Below, piece after piece: positions 35,977 to 45,333 of a stretch of DNA of 64,000 nt. How positions within the stretch are numbered: position 1 is the first letter of the stretch; each line of letters starts with the position of its first letter. Under the pieces are notes generated by a model that was not told where the DNA came from, did not search any database, and saw only the letters and a list, made by a program, of their open reading frames with translations. The stretch covers positions 54,851 to 118,850 of the forward strand of contig UQYV01000003.1 in assembly GCA_900545245.1 (NCBI GenBank), written 5' to 3'. The DNA is from an uncultured Bacteroidales bacterium (lineage in GTDB: Bacteria > Bacteroidota > Bacteroidia > Bacteroidales > UBA932). A program made the translations under genes and the position numbers.

Positions 35977-38005
35977 ATGACACTTGTAAAAAAAACTTTT
36001 GACCATAGCTTTCGTCTCTTTGGCCGGAATGCTTCTCTTTCAGGAAGCCGCCTCTGCCTCCGAAGATGTGCTCAGAACCAGCCTGCTGCTCAAGAGCCCC
36101 GGAAATCCGGCCGTTGAATATGAACTGACAGACGTTGGGGGAAGACTCTCCCCGACCATCGGGAACTTGCCGCTTACGGTAACTCGCAAGGTTGAGACCG
36201 GAGCGGACTTCACTAGGGTGGAACTCACGGTTAGGGCAGACGATACCATATATTATAATATAGGTCAGAGACTCTCGACAGGAATGCGGCATGCTGACTG
36301 CCTTTTCTATATGCCGGGATTCTGGTATAGGAAGAATCTTCGTTCCCCGGAGTCCGCTCCGTCTTTCCGCACCTCCGACAGTTGGATTGTTCGCGAAGAC
36401 CGTTTGAGCACTCCTCTGACCGGGGTCTATGACGAGAAGACCGGAGAATGGTGCACGGTGATGCGGACAGACGATTTTGATTGTGAATCCCTTGCGGCTC
36501 ACAGCAGCGGAGAAATAATACTCGGAAGTGAGACATCGATAGGGTTTACCGGATTCTGCAATGCCGGTTCAGATGCGGAAATTACCTTCGGCTTTCCATA
36601 TCGTGAGGCTCCGAAGACCTATCTGAGGAAGCTCAGGCTCGCACCGCCTGTTACTGCCTTTGAGAAACTCGGGGCAGGCGAGAGCAAGACTTTTGTATGG
36701 GAAATCCGAAAAGGAAAATCTGCTTCATGGTCGGAATTTGTGGCTTCTGTCTGGGAAAGTTCGTTTGAATCCCTAAGACCTTTGCCGGTGGATACGAAAT
36801 ATACAGAAGAAACTGCAAAGGCTGCTTTGAGCCGTTATTTTGAGAGTTCTTTCGTCGGTTCTCATCCTCTTAAGTACTATTCGGGAACAGAACTTCGGAC
36901 TGCGGACTGCCGGAGCAACGGAATCGCCGAACTTGGTTTTGTCGGGCGTGTGCTGCTGAACGCTTTCAATGCCTTGGAATATGGACGGGAGACATCTGAT
37001 GCAAAAATGCTGGCCAATGCTGAATCTGTCTTTGAAAGCTATCTTGAAAACGGATTCACCGCCGGTGGTCTCTTCAAGGAAAAAGTGGACTTCAATTCCG
37101 GACAGGAATGCCGGATTTTCAGTATAAGGCGACAGTCGGAAGCCGTTTATGCGGTTCTTCATTATCTTCGTTACGAAAAGGCTTCCGGGCGAGGGCATGC
37201 CGGATATGAGAGGCTAGTAAGAAAAGTTCTTGACCGTCTGACAATGCTTCAGAACGAAGACGGCAGTTTCCCGAGGAAATTCGACGATGACCTTTCAGTC
37301 ATAGATCCTTCCGGGGGTAGCACATCCTCTGCTGTTCTTCCTTTTTCGATGGCATATTCCTTTTTCGGCGACAAGAAGTATCTTGAGACTGCGCGCAGAG
37401 CCTCGTCATACATAGAAACGCACATCATTGCTCCGGCAGACTATTTCTCATCCACACTTGATGCAAATTGCGAAGACAAGGAAGCATCTCTCTATGCATC
37501 TACAGCAATGTATTATATGTACCTTGTGGAGAAAAGCAAAAAAATCAGGGAGCATTACGCACAATTATGTCTCAAATCTGCATATTTTGCCCTGTCGTGG
37601 TACTATCTCTGGGATGTTCCTTTTGCGCAGGGGCAGATGCTCGGAGATGTCGGTTTCAAATCCAGAGGCTGGGGCAATGTCTCGGTGGAGAATAACCATA
37701 TTGACGTTTTCATATTCGAATTTGCCGACGTTCTTGATTTTCTGGCGAAAAAGTTCGACAAGCCTTACTTTTCTGAATTTACTGCGGTAATAAGAACTTC
37801 CATGCTTCAACTGATGCCGGAAAAAGGGAAAATGTTCGACATCGCTGCAGAAGGCTATTATCCGGAGGTCGTCCAGCACACGAACTGGGATTATGGAAAG
37901 AACGGCAAGGGCTTTTACAATGACATTTTTGCTCCGGGATGGACGGTCGCGTCGCTGTGGCAGATGCTGAGCCGTGGCAGAACAGAGAAATTTTTCAACA
38001 ATTAA
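35977..38005 (+). CDS. Secreted alpha/alpha-toroid protein of unknown family; N-terminus frameshifted at a poly-A tract
   Basis: About 675 residues, first gene of the rightward operon. The ATG at 35977 reads MTLVKK then leaves frame at A8 (35988-35995). If the tract had seven A, the ATG would run directly into the long frame and give MTLVKKLLTIAFVSLAG..., a perfect signal peptide ending near EAASA. As written, the long frame begins only at a TTG (35999). The N-terminal half is beta-sandwich-like; residues about 280-660 are helical with repeats typical of (alpha/alpha)6 enzymes (ESYLENGFTAGGLFKE, LTMLQNEDGSFPRKFDDD, ARRASSYIETHI, WGNVSVENNHIDVF). No family is recognised. Probably a polysaccharide lyase- or hydrolase-like enzyme, given its neighbours. 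Confidence 0.6.
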
Positions 38006-38013
38006 TAATCTAT

Positions 38014-39507
38014 ATGAACAAATTCTTTAAAATACTTTTTCTGTCCGTGCTCATCGTTACGGCCGGTTGCAGTTGTGCCAAGTCAGCTTCGGAACCGACA
38101 GAAAAGCCGTACCTCAAGCTGAGTGTCTCGCAGAAGATTGTCAGTTGCAAGTCGGGCTCTTTTGAGGTGTATATCAATTCGAACGCATCTTGGAAAGTGA
38201 CGTCGCAGGCCGGCTGGATTCATGTGAATGTCGAGGAAGGCACGGGAAGCCGCAACATTTCCGTAGAATATGACGCGAATTATCTTGAAGACGGTGTCAT
38301 GCCGGCAGCGGAACGCACCGGCACTGTGCGCATTTCAGCGGAAGGCACGATTCCTTCAAGAATAACGGTGAAACAAGGCGCCAGGACATTCAAGAATCCT
38401 GTGTTCCAGCCGATGCCGGATCCTTACGTGTGGAGAGAGGATGACGGACAGAGCGTGACATATTATCCCTGCAAGTCGAGCGGCAGCGGCGTGAATCTTG
38501 GAAAGACTTCGAAACTGACCGAATTCGGAGGTACGAAGAAAGTTTGGAGCTGCCCGGCCGACGGAGCCGTGAAAGTGTGGAACCGCGCCAATCTTTGGGC
38601 TCCGGAGCTCGTACGGATTGATGGCGTCTGGTACATCTATTATGCTGCCGGAAGGCCGTCATCCGAACTCGGTCCTGACGGCAAGGAACTCGGTTACAGC
38701 ACCCAGAGAACCGGTGTGCTCCGCTGCACCTCCGCCGATCCAACAACCGGAACATGGGAAGATATGGGAATGCTCTTCACTGGAGACGAGGAAGACTACA
38801 AAAAATACAGCGGTGGCGAAAAGCTTAGTGTTGATAACACCATCTATGCCATTGATATGACCGTGTTCCGGATAGGCTCCCAACTTTACGCAATATGGTC
38901 CGGAAACGTCTCCAAAACGGACGGAAACCAGCGACTTTACATCGCACCGATGGAAAATCCGTGGACAATCAATTCTCCGCGTATCGAAATATCCAGACCG
39001 GACTACGCCTGGGAAAAGGTAAGCCGCAGCATAAATGAGGGACCATCGGTAATTTTCAGCCCTGACGGGACTAAACTCTTCTGTGTCTATTCCGCAAATG
39101 CTTCGTGGACAAAGGCTTATTGTCTTGGATGGCTCAAACTTGACCTCGCGAATTCTCAGAAAAACAATCCCCTTGTCAAGGCGAATTGGGAGAAGTCTCC
39201 TAATCATACTTTCTGGAGATGCGACAATGTTTCCAAGTCAAGCAATCCGAATGCGGACGATCCGACTAATCCTTCCACTATGCATATCGGCGGTGTTCAT
39301 GGCGTCGGACACAATACTTTCACAAAATCGCCTGACGGCACCGAGGACTGGATTGTCTATCACGTCAAACGTTACAAGGATGACGGTTGGGATAACCGCG
39401 ACTGCTTCCTTCAGAAAGTGAATTGGAACGAGAACGGAACTCCTGATTTCGGAACACCGGTCGGATGGCAGGAGGATATCGAGGTCCCTTCCGGAGAACC
39501 GCTTTAA
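38014..39507 (+). CDS. BACON-GH43 lipoprotein
   Basis: 497 residues from the ATG at 38014, which begins a type II signal peptide (LIVTAGC). A BACON domain of the Bacteroidota carbohydrate-binding type spans about 30-120 (NSNASWKVTSQAGWIHVNVEEG...ITVKQGA). From about 125 a five-bladed propeller carries GH43 features: general base Asp in PMPDPYVWRED, the NLWAPELVRIDGVWYIYYAAG strand, and acid Glu in SINEGPSVIFSPDG. It is likely surface exposed and acts on arabinosyl, xylosyl or galactosyl links. Eight bases separate it from the upstream gene. Confidence 0.86.
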   Translation: MNKFFKILFLSVLIVTAGCSCAKSASEPTEKPYLKLSVSQKIVSCKSGSFEVYINSNASWKVTSQAGWIHVNVEEGTGSRNISVEYDANYLEDGVMPAAERTGTVRISAEGTIPSRITVKQGARTFKNPVFQPMPDPYVWREDDGQSVTYYPCKSSGSGVNLGKTSKLTEFGGTKKVWSCPADGAVKVWNRANLWAPELVRIDGVWYIYYAAGRPSSELGPDGKELGYSTQRTGVLRCTSADPTTGTWEDMGMLFTGDEEDYKKYSGGEKLSVDNTIYAIDMTVFRIGSQLYAIWSGNVSKTDGNQRLYIAPMENPWTINSPRIEISRPDYAWEKVSRSINEGPSVIFSPDGTKLFCVYSANASWTKAYCLGWLKLDLANSQKNNPLVKANWEKSPNHTFWRCDNVSKSSNPNADDPTNPSTMHIGGVHGVGHNTFTKSPDGTEDWIVYHVKRYKDDGWDNRDCFLQKVNWNENGTPDFGTPVGWQEDIEVPSGEPL

Positions 39508-39536
39508 TTTTAACGCTTGCTAACTAAATGATTAAT

Positions 39537-40706
39537 ATGAAACGAATATCTTTAATTTTCCTTTTCTCCCTTCTTTTCACGACGGCTTTCGCGCAGAAAA
39601 GCTGGGATTTGAAGCATTTTCCCGAAGGCAGCCGTCCGGAAGAAATCGGAAAGAAACTTGTTGAACACTATCTTGACACTCCGCACTCCCATTGGGGCGA
39701 TGTCAGATCAAAGTATGAGGTGAAACTTGTAACCTATCCCGACGTGTGCGCATGGCTCGGCTCTCTGTGGTTCGCTCAGACAACCGATGACAATGGACTG
39801 CATGATGCTCTTGTTGAAAGGTTCGAACCATTGTTCTCTACGGACAGTCACCTTCTGCCGGAAATGTTTCCGAAGGCTCATAATGTCGTGGATTTCTATG
39901 TATTCGGAGCAGTTCCGCTTGAGATTTACAAGACTGTTCCTGAACAAAGATATTATGATCTTGGGATGAAATATGCTGATGGTCAGTGGATTATGCCCGA
40001 GAATCCAACAAACGAGCAGCGTGGTTGGCAGGAGAAAGACTATTCTTGGCAGACTCGGCTTTGGGTAGATGACATGTTCATGATCACTGAACTTCAGGCA
40101 CAAGCCTATCACGTGACAGGAGACCGGAAATACATAGACAGGGCTGCGCGTGAGATGGTTCTGTACCTCGATAAAATCCAACGTCCCAACGGTTTGTTCT
40201 ATCATCACACTGGAACTCCTTATTTCTGGGGAAGAGGTGATGGCTGGATGGCTGTCGGAATGGCGGAAATGCTTAGGCTCATGCCGAAAGACAGCGAATT
40301 GCGTCCGCGTATTGAAGAAGCCTATCACCTAATGATGCAGACACTTCTGCGCTATCAGGATTCCGACGGTATGTGGCATCAGATAATCGATAATCCGGAC
40401 ACATGGAAGGAGACTTCATGCACAGCAATGTTTACCTATGCCTTCATTGTCGGCGTGAAGAACGGCTGGCTTGACAAAAAGGTATATGGAGAGGCCGCCC
40501 GCAAGGGATATCTCCGTCTTCTTTCATATCTTGACGAAAACTACGAACTCCGAAATGTCTGTGAAGGCACAGGGGCGAAGAATGACCTTAACTGGTATCA
40601 GAAACGCAGGAGGCTTACCGGAGACCTTCATGGCCAGGCTGCTCTCATCTGGTGCTGCCAGGCTCTTTGCGGCGATGTCAAACCATATAAAGTGAAGCTA
40701 AAATGA
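39537..40706 (+). CDS. GH105 unsaturated glucuronyl/galacturonyl hydrolase, periplasmic
   Basis: 389 residues from the ATG at 39537 (an ATG 9 bp upstream is in frame); the signal peptide ends in FTTAFAQ. A complete GH105 (alpha/alpha)6 barrel with the catalytic Asp in TRLWVDDMFMITELQAQ (Asp178/179), FWGRGDGWMAVGMAEML and CEGTGAKND...GDLHGQAALIWCC. GH105 removes unsaturated uronic acids left by lyases, usually from rhamnogalacturonan or arabinogalactan side chains. Its stop overlaps the next GH105 start (ATGA), so translation is coupled. Confidence 0.92.
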   Translation: MKRISLIFLFSLLFTTAFAQKSWDLKHFPEGSRPEEIGKKLVEHYLDTPHSHWGDVRSKYEVKLVTYPDVCAWLGSLWFAQTTDDNGLHDALVERFEPLFSTDSHLLPEMFPKAHNVVDFYVFGAVPLEIYKTVPEQRYYDLGMKYADGQWIMPENPTNEQRGWQEKDYSWQTRLWVDDMFMITELQAQAYHVTGDRKYIDRAAREMVLYLDKIQRPNGLFYHHTGTPYFWGRGDGWMAVGMAEMLRLMPKDSELRPRIEEAYHLMMQTLLRYQDSDGMWHQIIDNPDTWKETSCTAMFTYAFIVGVKNGWLDKKVYGEAARKGYLRLLSYLDENYELRNVCEGTGAKNDLNWYQKRRRLTGDLHGQAALIWCCQALCGDVKPYKVKLK

Positions 40707-42172
40707 GTTTGCAGAAGAGACTATATGTCGCTTTCCTATGCCTGGCACTTGGTGTCTGTGCGTGTACAAAGGAAAAGGACTATCCTCCTGTCAATGGCGG
40801 CGGGTATAAACCCGGAGGCAGCTCAGGCGGACAGATCGGACTTGTCGGCTTCGAAGGTAAGGCCGAGCCGGTCGGCTGCGGAAAGAATCTCGTGAGGCGC
40901 TTTATAGAGATTCCCCAGTCTAACTGGGGGCGGACAGACGCCGGCAAGCAGCCGAGTTCCTTCGTGACCTATCCTGACGTGTGTGCATACCTCGGTGCAT
41001 TCTGGTTTCTTGAGGCAGCGATTGACAACGCGCTCTTGCACGATGATGCGGAGGCTTGTGATGAGGCCCTCGGGCTTATGCAGGAAATGGTGAACAAATA
41101 CAATGACGTGATTACCGGAAAGTCCACCTATAAAGACTCCAAGGGAAATGAAAAACCGCTTGTGACGGATTTGCTGTGGAGGCATGAGAGCAACAGGGTT
41201 GACTATTATATTTTCGGCGCCATATCCCTCCACATCGCTTCCATAATGGATAATCCGAAATACGCTTCCGTGAAGTTCCCGCAGACAAGAAACGAATATC
41301 TCGATTTCGGGCTGGCCTACGCCGATAATCAGTGGAATCCGCTGACTCGCGCCGAGTTCGATGCCCGCTTCAATAGCAGCGCATACAATCACACCTCGAC
41401 TCTTTTCAAGATGAGCGATGGTGACTGGGCGAAATGGGAGGAATATATCAAAAACGGATACTCATGGCAGACACGCCTTTGGATTGACGATATGTTCATG
41501 ATTACCGCTCTTCAACTTCAGGCCTGGCAGGCTACGAAGGATGACTCCTCCTGCAATACGGATCCATGGTGGCCGGCTAAGACGAACTCGGAGAACAAAT
41601 ATCTTGACCGGGCTGTCCGGGAGATGAAACTCTACATTCAGAAAATTCAAGGTGCCGGCGGACTCTATTGGCACTCCACGTCCGCCAAGTTCTTCTGGGC
41701 TCGTGGAAACGGATGGATGGCAGTAGGTATGCCTCTGATGCTCAAGGCGATTGACGGAAATCCGGCATATAAGGAGGAGGCCGCGCTCTTGAGGCAGGAG
41801 TATGAGACCATGATGGCGTCTCTTCTGAAGTATCAGCAGATGACGGGAATGTGGGCACAGCTCGTTGACAAGACTGGAATGTGGTCGGAGACTTCAGGAA
41901 GCGCTATGTTCGCCTATGCTTTCATCGAAGGTGTGCGCAACGGATGGCTTGACAATGACAAATATGGTGCTGCGACGGCCAGGGCCTGGAAGTCTCTCAT
42001 CTCCTACCTTAATCCGAACTATGACATTCGCGAGGTTTGTGAGGGAACGGGCACGGGAACGTCTGAGCAGTACTACCGTGATCGGAAGCGCTATGCCGGG
42101 GATACCCATGGTCAGGCTGCGATGCTATGGTGCGCGTACGGTCTCACAGAGATAGCAAATATACAACAATAA
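40703..42172 (+). CDS. GH105 unsaturated uronyl hydrolase, lipoprotein
   Basis: A 489-residue paralogue of the preceding gene with a lipobox (LGVCAC) and a Gly/Ser-rich linker (YPPVNGGGYKPGGSSGG). The catalytic motif is YSWQTRLWIDDMFMITALQLQ; ARGNGWMAVGMPLML and CEGTGTGTSEQYYRDRKRYAGDTHGQAAMLWC match its neighbour. Two insertions relative to the first copy lie near residues 150-260. The lipid anchor suggests a different location, perhaps the surface, with the soluble neighbour finishing the job in the periplasm. Confidence 0.92.
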   Translation: MSLQKRLYVAFLCLALGVCACTKEKDYPPVNGGGYKPGGSSGGQIGLVGFEGKAEPVGCGKNLVRRFIEIPQSNWGRTDAGKQPSSFVTYPDVCAYLGAFWFLEAAIDNALLHDDAEACDEALGLMQEMVNKYNDVITGKSTYKDSKGNEKPLVTDLLWRHESNRVDYYIFGAISLHIASIMDNPKYASVKFPQTRNEYLDFGLAYADNQWNPLTRAEFDARFNSSAYNHTSTLFKMSDGDWAKWEEYIKNGYSWQTRLWIDDMFMITALQLQAWQATKDDSSCNTDPWWPAKTNSENKYLDRAVREMKLYIQKIQGAGGLYWHSTSAKFFWARGNGWMAVGMPLMLKAIDGNPAYKEEAALLRQEYETMMASLLKYQQMTGMWAQLVDKTGMWSETSGSAMFAYAFIEGVRNGWLDNDKYGAATARAWKSLISYLNPNYDIREVCEGTGTGTSEQYYRDRKRYAGDTHGQAAMLWCAYGLTEIANIQQ

Positions 42173-42198
42173 ACCCTATAACACTAATTATCAAACTG

Positions 42199-45100
42199 AT
42201 GAAAAATCTGAAAAACTTTATGTCGCTTATCATCCTGTTCGTGTTGACAGGATTGTCATACGCATATGCGCAGGACAGCGGCAAACGGAGGATTACCGGA
42301 ACTGTCACGGATGGAGACGGAAGCCCTCTGCCAGGAGCCTACGTCTTCATCAAAGGGACGGAGGTCGGAACAACAACCAACATTGATGGCATGTATGTCA
42401 TTGACATCAATCCCAAGGATCAGCTTACATTCAGCTTTGTCGGCTTTCTGGAGAAGACCCTTGCACCGGAGGCCGGCAGCAACACGCTCAATGTGGAACT
42501 GTCAGAGGACTCTCTTATGATGGAGGAGGCCGTAATGGTCGCGTATGGCGCGCAGAAGCGTCAGGCCGTGGTCAGTTCGCTTTCTACAATCACTAACGAT
42601 GAACTGAAAGTAACCTCCACCAACCTGACCTCCAGCATTCAGGGACAGCTTCCCGGACTCATTGCAGTCCAGAGAAGTTCCGAGCCTGGACGCGATGATG
42701 CCGAGTTCTGGATCCGTGGAGTCAGTTCGTTCAAGGGCGGCACGTCTCCTTTAGTGCTCGTTGACGGTGTGCCGAGAAGCATCTCAGACCTCGACCCGGA
42801 CGAAATCGACAGCTTCAGCCTTCTCAAGGATGCCGCGGCCACTGCAATGTATGGTGCAGAGGGAGCAAACGGCGTGATTCTCGTCACCACGAAAAGGGGA
42901 CAGATTTCCAAGCCGAAGATTCAGTTCCGTCTGGAGCAGAATATGTCAGTCCCTTACAGGATTCCGGAGTTTGTGGATTCGTGGCAGTATATGTCTCTTG
43001 CAAATGAGGCCGCCTTCAATGACGGAATGGACAAGAAGTATTCTGACGAACTCATCGAACTCTATAGAACGGGAGCCGATCCAGACCTTTATCCGAACTC
43101 AAAGTGGACGGATCTGATTGCAAAGACCGTTCACGGGCAGAGATACACCCTCAATTTTAGGGGTGGCGCGGAGAACGCGAAGTATTTCGTCTCTGCCGGA
43201 TATCAGCAGAAGGACGGTGTGTTCAAGAAGAATCCTGAGTCCCGCTACAACAGCAACTTCTCCTATGACCGCTTCAACCTCAGAAGCAACATAGACCTGA
43301 AGGTCAGCAAGACGACCCAACTTGCCATTGACCTTTCAGGACAGTACACGACGAGACGGACGGCAAACCGCTCTCCGGACGATGTTTTCGTTTTCATGCT
43401 CCACACGCCACCGCACCTCTTCCCGATGGTCTATAGCGATGGCTCAGTTTCTACATATGAGAAAGAAACTGATGCGAATAACCGTAACCCATATTATATG
43501 CTTTATCAGCAGGGATATAGAAGGGAATATAACACAAAGGTTCAGTCAAAACTCACTCTCAACCAGGATCTCAAATTCATAACACCCGGATTGAGCGCAA
43601 AAGCTGCTGTGAGCTTCGACCTCCAGAGCGGGCTGAATAAGTTGCGTAATTACTCTCCTTCAAAATATCACGCTACCGGAAGAAATCCGGAAACCGGAGA
43701 ACTGATTCTCAGTCAGGTTGTCGCGGGGTCTTCTGATGTAAAGGAGATAGCCTACACGGGAAGTAACTATACCAGAAATATTTATATAGAAGGGTCCATC
43801 CAATACAATAACGTCTTTGCCGGTAAACACGATGTGGGTGCTATGCTCCTCTATAATATGAAGGACAAGCAGCTCTCCACCGTCGCTCTTCCATATAGGA
43901 AACAGGGACTGGTCGGGCGTGTGACATACGGCTACGATAACCGCTATTTTGTAGAGGCGAACTTCGGATATACGGGAAGCGAGACTTTTGCGAAAAAATA
44001 TCGTTTCGGATTCTTCCCGGCAGTCGGAGCCAGTTATATAGTCTCCAATGAAAGCTGGTATCCTGAACGTCTCAAGAATATTCTCAGTTCCGCTAAAATC
44101 CGTGCCTCTTTCGGACGTACCGGAAATGACGATACGGGTACGAGCCGTTTCCTCTACAGGGCTACGTTCAACGAAAGCGGACACACATTTAATCAGGGAA
44201 TCGGAACTAACGGAGCGACCAATGGTCTCGGCGCCGGAATCTATGACCTGCAGTTCGAGAACTACACTCTCGGCTGGGAGATAGAGGATAAGATAAACGC
44301 CGGGCTCGACCTCGCGTTCTTCAACAGGGCAATACAGCTTCAGGTTGACTATTTCAACAACCTCCGCTCCCGCATTCTCCTCCAGCGAAACACCGTTCCC
44401 GGATATGCCGGCTTCCATGAAAACCCTTGGCAGAATTACGGCAAGGTCAGGAATCAGGGCGTTGACGCGAGCATCGATCTCACGCACCGCTTCGGAGACT
44501 GGAAACTCAGCGGCAGGGGAACTTTCACCTTCGCAAGGAACAAGGTTCTTGAAATAGACGAACTTACACCATCTGAAGAGTATCAGAGGGTGACGGGCAC
44601 GAGAATCAACGAGCAGTTGGTCTATATCGCGGAGAGACTCTATACTGAAGACGACTTCATCAAGACGATGAACAGCAACGGGACATACAAATACGAACTT
44701 CGTCCCGGACTTCCTCAGCCGGCTTTAGGCGGAATCATCGGCCCTGGCGACATCAAGTATGTCGACATGAACAACGACGGCATAATCGACACCAATGACA
44801 AGGTCCGCGGCATCGGTCACCCATACCAGACCCCGGAAATCAACTATGGCTTCGGCGTGAATGTGGAGTGGAAGGGAATCTACGCGAGTGTGTTCTTCTC
44901 GGGAGTGGCCAACACTTCAGTGCTTCTCGCTTCAGGAAACAACACTTTCTGGCCGTTCAACTGGGGAACGGAAAAGGGAAACTACCGCACCGCTTTCCTC
45001 GATCGCTGGACAGAGGACAATCCGAGCCAGGATGTCTTTTCTCCGAGACTTCATGTCGGCTATGGCAACAGCATAAATGACGAGCCGAGCACATGGTGGC

Positions 45101-45330
45101 TCCGCGACGGAAGTTTTCTTCGCCTGAAAAACCTTGAGGTCGGATATGTCCTTCCGGAGAAGGCTCTCAGAAAGATCAGGCTCAGCGGCCTCCGTATCTA
45201 CCTTCTCGGCGAGAACCTCGCTGTCTTCGACAAAATAAAGTTCTGGGATCCGGAACAGGGTAACAGGAACAAGGGAGTAAGTTACCCGATGTCCCATTCG
45301 TTTTCCCTCGGCGTTGAAGTGAATTTCTAA
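42199..45330 (+). CDS. SusC/RagA-family TonB-dependent transporter
   Basis: 1043 residues from the ATG at 42199 (MKNLKNFMSLIILF...); upstream in-frame codons overlap the GH105 gene and lack a signal. Signal peptide ends near YAYAQ. A carboxypeptidase-D-like domain (ITGTVTDGDGSPLPGAYVFIKGTEVGT...) is followed by the plug (GQLPGLIAVQRSS, WIRGVSSFKGG, LVLVDGVPR, LKDAAATAMYGAEGANGVILVTTKRG) and a 22-strand barrel ending in Phe. It imports oligosaccharides across the outer membrane with the SusD partner encoded 3 bp downstream. Confidence 0.97.
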   Translation: MKNLKNFMSLIILFVLTGLSYAYAQDSGKRRITGTVTDGDGSPLPGAYVFIKGTEVGTTTNIDGMYVIDINPKDQLTFSFVGFLEKTLAPEAGSNTLNVELSEDSLMMEEAVMVAYGAQKRQAVVSSLSTITNDELKVTSTNLTSSIQGQLPGLIAVQRSSEPGRDDAEFWIRGVSSFKGGTSPLVLVDGVPRSISDLDPDEIDSFSLLKDAAATAMYGAEGANGVILVTTKRGQISKPKIQFRLEQNMSVPYRIPEFVDSWQYMSLANEAAFNDGMDKKYSDELIELYRTGADPDLYPNSKWTDLIAKTVHGQRYTLNFRGGAENAKYFVSAGYQQKDGVFKKNPESRYNSNFSYDRFNLRSNIDLKVSKTTQLAIDLSGQYTTRRTANRSPDDVFVFMLHTPPHLFPMVYSDGSVSTYEKETDANNRNPYYMLYQQGYRREYNTKVQSKLTLNQDLKFITPGLSAKAAVSFDLQSGLNKLRNYSPSKYHATGRNPETGELILSQVVAGSSDVKEIAYTGSNYTRNIYIEGSIQYNNVFAGKHDVGAMLLYNMKDKQLSTVALPYRKQGLVGRVTYGYDNRYFVEANFGYTGSETFAKKYRFGFFPAVGASYIVSNESWYPERLKNILSSAKIRASFGRTGNDDTGTSRFLYRATFNESGHTFNQGIGTNGATNGLGAGIYDLQFENYTLGWEIEDKINAGLDLAFFNRAIQLQVDYFNNLRSRILLQRNTVPGYAGFHENPWQNYGKVRNQGVDASIDLTHRFGDWKLSGRGTFTFARNKVLEIDELTPSEEYQRVTGTRINEQLVYIAERLYTEDDFIKTMNSNGTYKYELRPGLPQPALGGIIGPGDIKYVDMNNDGIIDTNDKVRGIGHPYQTPEINYGFGVNVEWKGIYASVFFSGVANTSVLLASGNNTFWPFNWGTEKGNYRTAFLDRWTEDNPSQDVFSPRLHVGYGNSINDEPSTWWLRDGSFLRLKNLEVGYVLPEKALRKIRLSGLRIYLLGENLAVFDKIKFWDPEQGNRNKGVSYPMSHSFSLGVEVNF

Positions 45331-45333
45331 AAA

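Noticed and set aside
43660..44487. 275-codon minus-strand frame inside susC
   Set aside because: A shadow of the SusC barrel, with no domain or start signal.
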